A DNA stretch of 15,622 nucleotides, from positions 1 through 15,622 of the forward strand of contig NZ_DBDF01000173.1 of the NCBI RefSeq assembly GCF_002293435.1, written 5' to 3'. Shown here in pieces: positions 14,746 to 15,622 of the stretch; position 1 is the stretch's first letter, and the number at the start of each line of letters is the position of its first letter. Below the pieces are notes generated by a model, which ran no database searches, was not told where the DNA came from, and saw only the letters and a program-made list of their open reading frames with translations. The DNA is from Bacteroides sp. UBA939 (GTDB lineage: Bacteria; Bacteroidota; Bacteroidia; Bacteroidales; Bacteroidaceae). Both the position numbers and the translations under genes were made by a program.

Positions 14746-15622
14746 TTACCATCCGGGATTCTGATAGAATGCGTCATACATGCTAACATCCTTTTTGGGA
14801 AGCGGATACCAATAATGTCTGTCGGTATATTTACGCTCCACCAATGGGATTTCGCGCAGGTTTATGATAGCGTTTTCTTCCGGTGCATCATAATTGTAAT
14901 CATTAGGATCGGCGCGGTCGAACTCAATCTTGGTCTTCACCGTATAAGGATGTTGGGTGAGAAGCATCCAGCGGCGAAGATCCGTAAAACGGAAGCCTTC
15001 GAAAGATAGTTCCACAGCACGTTCGCGGCGCACTTCACTCAGGAAGTCTGCGGTGTTGCCCAAGAATTTGTCGAGTACGGGGGCTACGCCGGCGCGATCG
15101 CGAATCTTGTTCAATGCCTCTTCGGCGGTAAGTGAATAGGTGGTGGCTTTGCCCTTCGGTCCGTTGTATCCTACAGCCGTAGCTTCGGAGTACATCAGAT
15201 ACACATCTGCCAGACGCATAAGGCTGAGGATCAAAATATTGTTTTCTTTATAACCGTCAAACGTGTTCATCAATTGCGGACAAAGCTTACTGTTCATATA
15301 ACCCGTGAAGCAGCCTTTCAGATCGTTGACTTCTTCACTTTCCCGGCCTCCGGTGAACAGTTCTGATGTGCCGCCTGCACCACCGGTACTTCTCCATTTC
15401 ACACCGTCAAACATGATGGTCTTGTAGAAACGCGGGTCACGGTTCTTCCAGGGATGCGTGGGATCATAGCCCGATTCGGCGTCAGCCTCTGTCATGTTAT
15501 TGATCGGATAACCGTTCTGCATACCGTAGTAGTTCACGTAGTTGGCGGTGGGATAAGCCTTGATACCGGAAGCTTCGATGGATTGCGGGCGGAAATCGTT
15601 GACCATGTTCCAGCGCCAACGT
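14746..15622 (-). CDS. SusD/RagB-family lipoprotein, C-terminal part only (XusB-like)
   Basis: The reading frame is open to the window edge, so the start lies outside. The five codons before the first Met (15619 down to 15607) encode RWRWN, giving 'RWRWNMVNDFRPQ', a normal SusD internal segment, so the Met at 15604-15606 is not the start. About 292 residues are visible. Family features include 'DPTHPWKNRDPRFYKTIMFD', 'ILILSLMRLADVYLMYSEAT', 'LNKIRDRAGVAP' and 'VRRERAVELSFEGFRFTDLR', and it ends in 'YDAFYQNPGW'. Its closest job is to cap a SusC partner that must lie upstream, outside the window. Being followed 34 bp later by another SusC/SusD pair, it gives the tandem arrangement characteristic of xylan (xus) loci. 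Confidence 0.93.
   Translation of the reverse strand, partial: RWRWNMVNDFRPQSIEASGIKAYPTANYVNYYGMQNGYPINNMTEADAESGYDPTHPWKNRDPRFYKTIMFDGVKWRSTGGAGGTSELFTGGRESEEVNDLKGCFTGYMNSKLCPQLMNTFDGYKENNILILSLMRLADVYLMYSEATAVGYNGPKGKATTYSLTAEEALNKIRDRAGVAPVLDKFLGNTADFLSEVRRERAVELSFEGFRFTDLRRWMLLTQHPYTVKTKIEFDRADPNDYNYDAPEENAIINLREIPLVERKYTDRHYWYPLPKKDVSMYDAFYQNPGW

Overview
The window looks like chromosome of a gut-type Bacteroides (phylum Bacteroidota). The evidence is the SusC/SusD-type outer-membrane genes, Bacteroides-style lipoproteins with a Cys about 18-21 residues from the start, a DUF1735-type surface protein, a BACON-like domain in front of a glycoside hydrolase, and moderate GC. Every gene I accept lies on the minus strand, so transcription runs from high to low coordinates.

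Right part (about 15622 down to 5109): most of a polysaccharide utilisation locus (PUL). In transcription order it holds a SusD-like lipoprotein cut by the window edge, a SusC-like TonB-dependent receptor, a second SusD-like lipoprotein, a DUF1735-type surface lipoprotein, a 736-residue lipoprotein built on a GH10 xylanase scaffold with two inserted CBM4-like modules, and a GH30 subfamily 8-like glucuronoxylanase. Gaps are only 27-37 bp, so this is one operon continuing upstream out of the window. Two SusC/SusD pairs followed by a XusE-like lipoprotein and a GH10 protein is the layout of the Bacteroidetes xylan utilisation (xus) core, here with only the second pair fully visible. Xylan, probably glucuronoxylan, is the inferred substrate. 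The surprise is that the GH10-type protein appears to have lost its catalytic nucleophile and most active-site residues. It is best read as a surface glycan-binding pseudoenzyme, which leaves the GH30 protein as the only plausible backbone-cutting enzyme in view.

Middle (about 5108 to 3206): a 341-bp intergenic stretch holding a large imperfect palindrome made partly of 11-bp units in opposing tandem arrays, plus a separate perfect 16-bp hairpin. Then comes a 405-residue exported protein, probably an outer-membrane beta-barrel of unknown role, followed by a strong intrinsic terminator and a second non-coding stretch.

Left part (3205 to 82): a compact three-gene operon with an exported metallo-beta-lactamase-fold hydrolase, a cytoplasmic multi-cluster iron-sulfur protein resembling NuoG and GltD segments, and a PQQ-type beta-propeller lipoprotein. 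Its function is not known to me. The first 81 bases carry short direct repeats. Nothing in the window encodes a transposase, CRISPR array, rRNA or recognisable tRNA. All family assignments come from reading motifs by eye; no database search was run.
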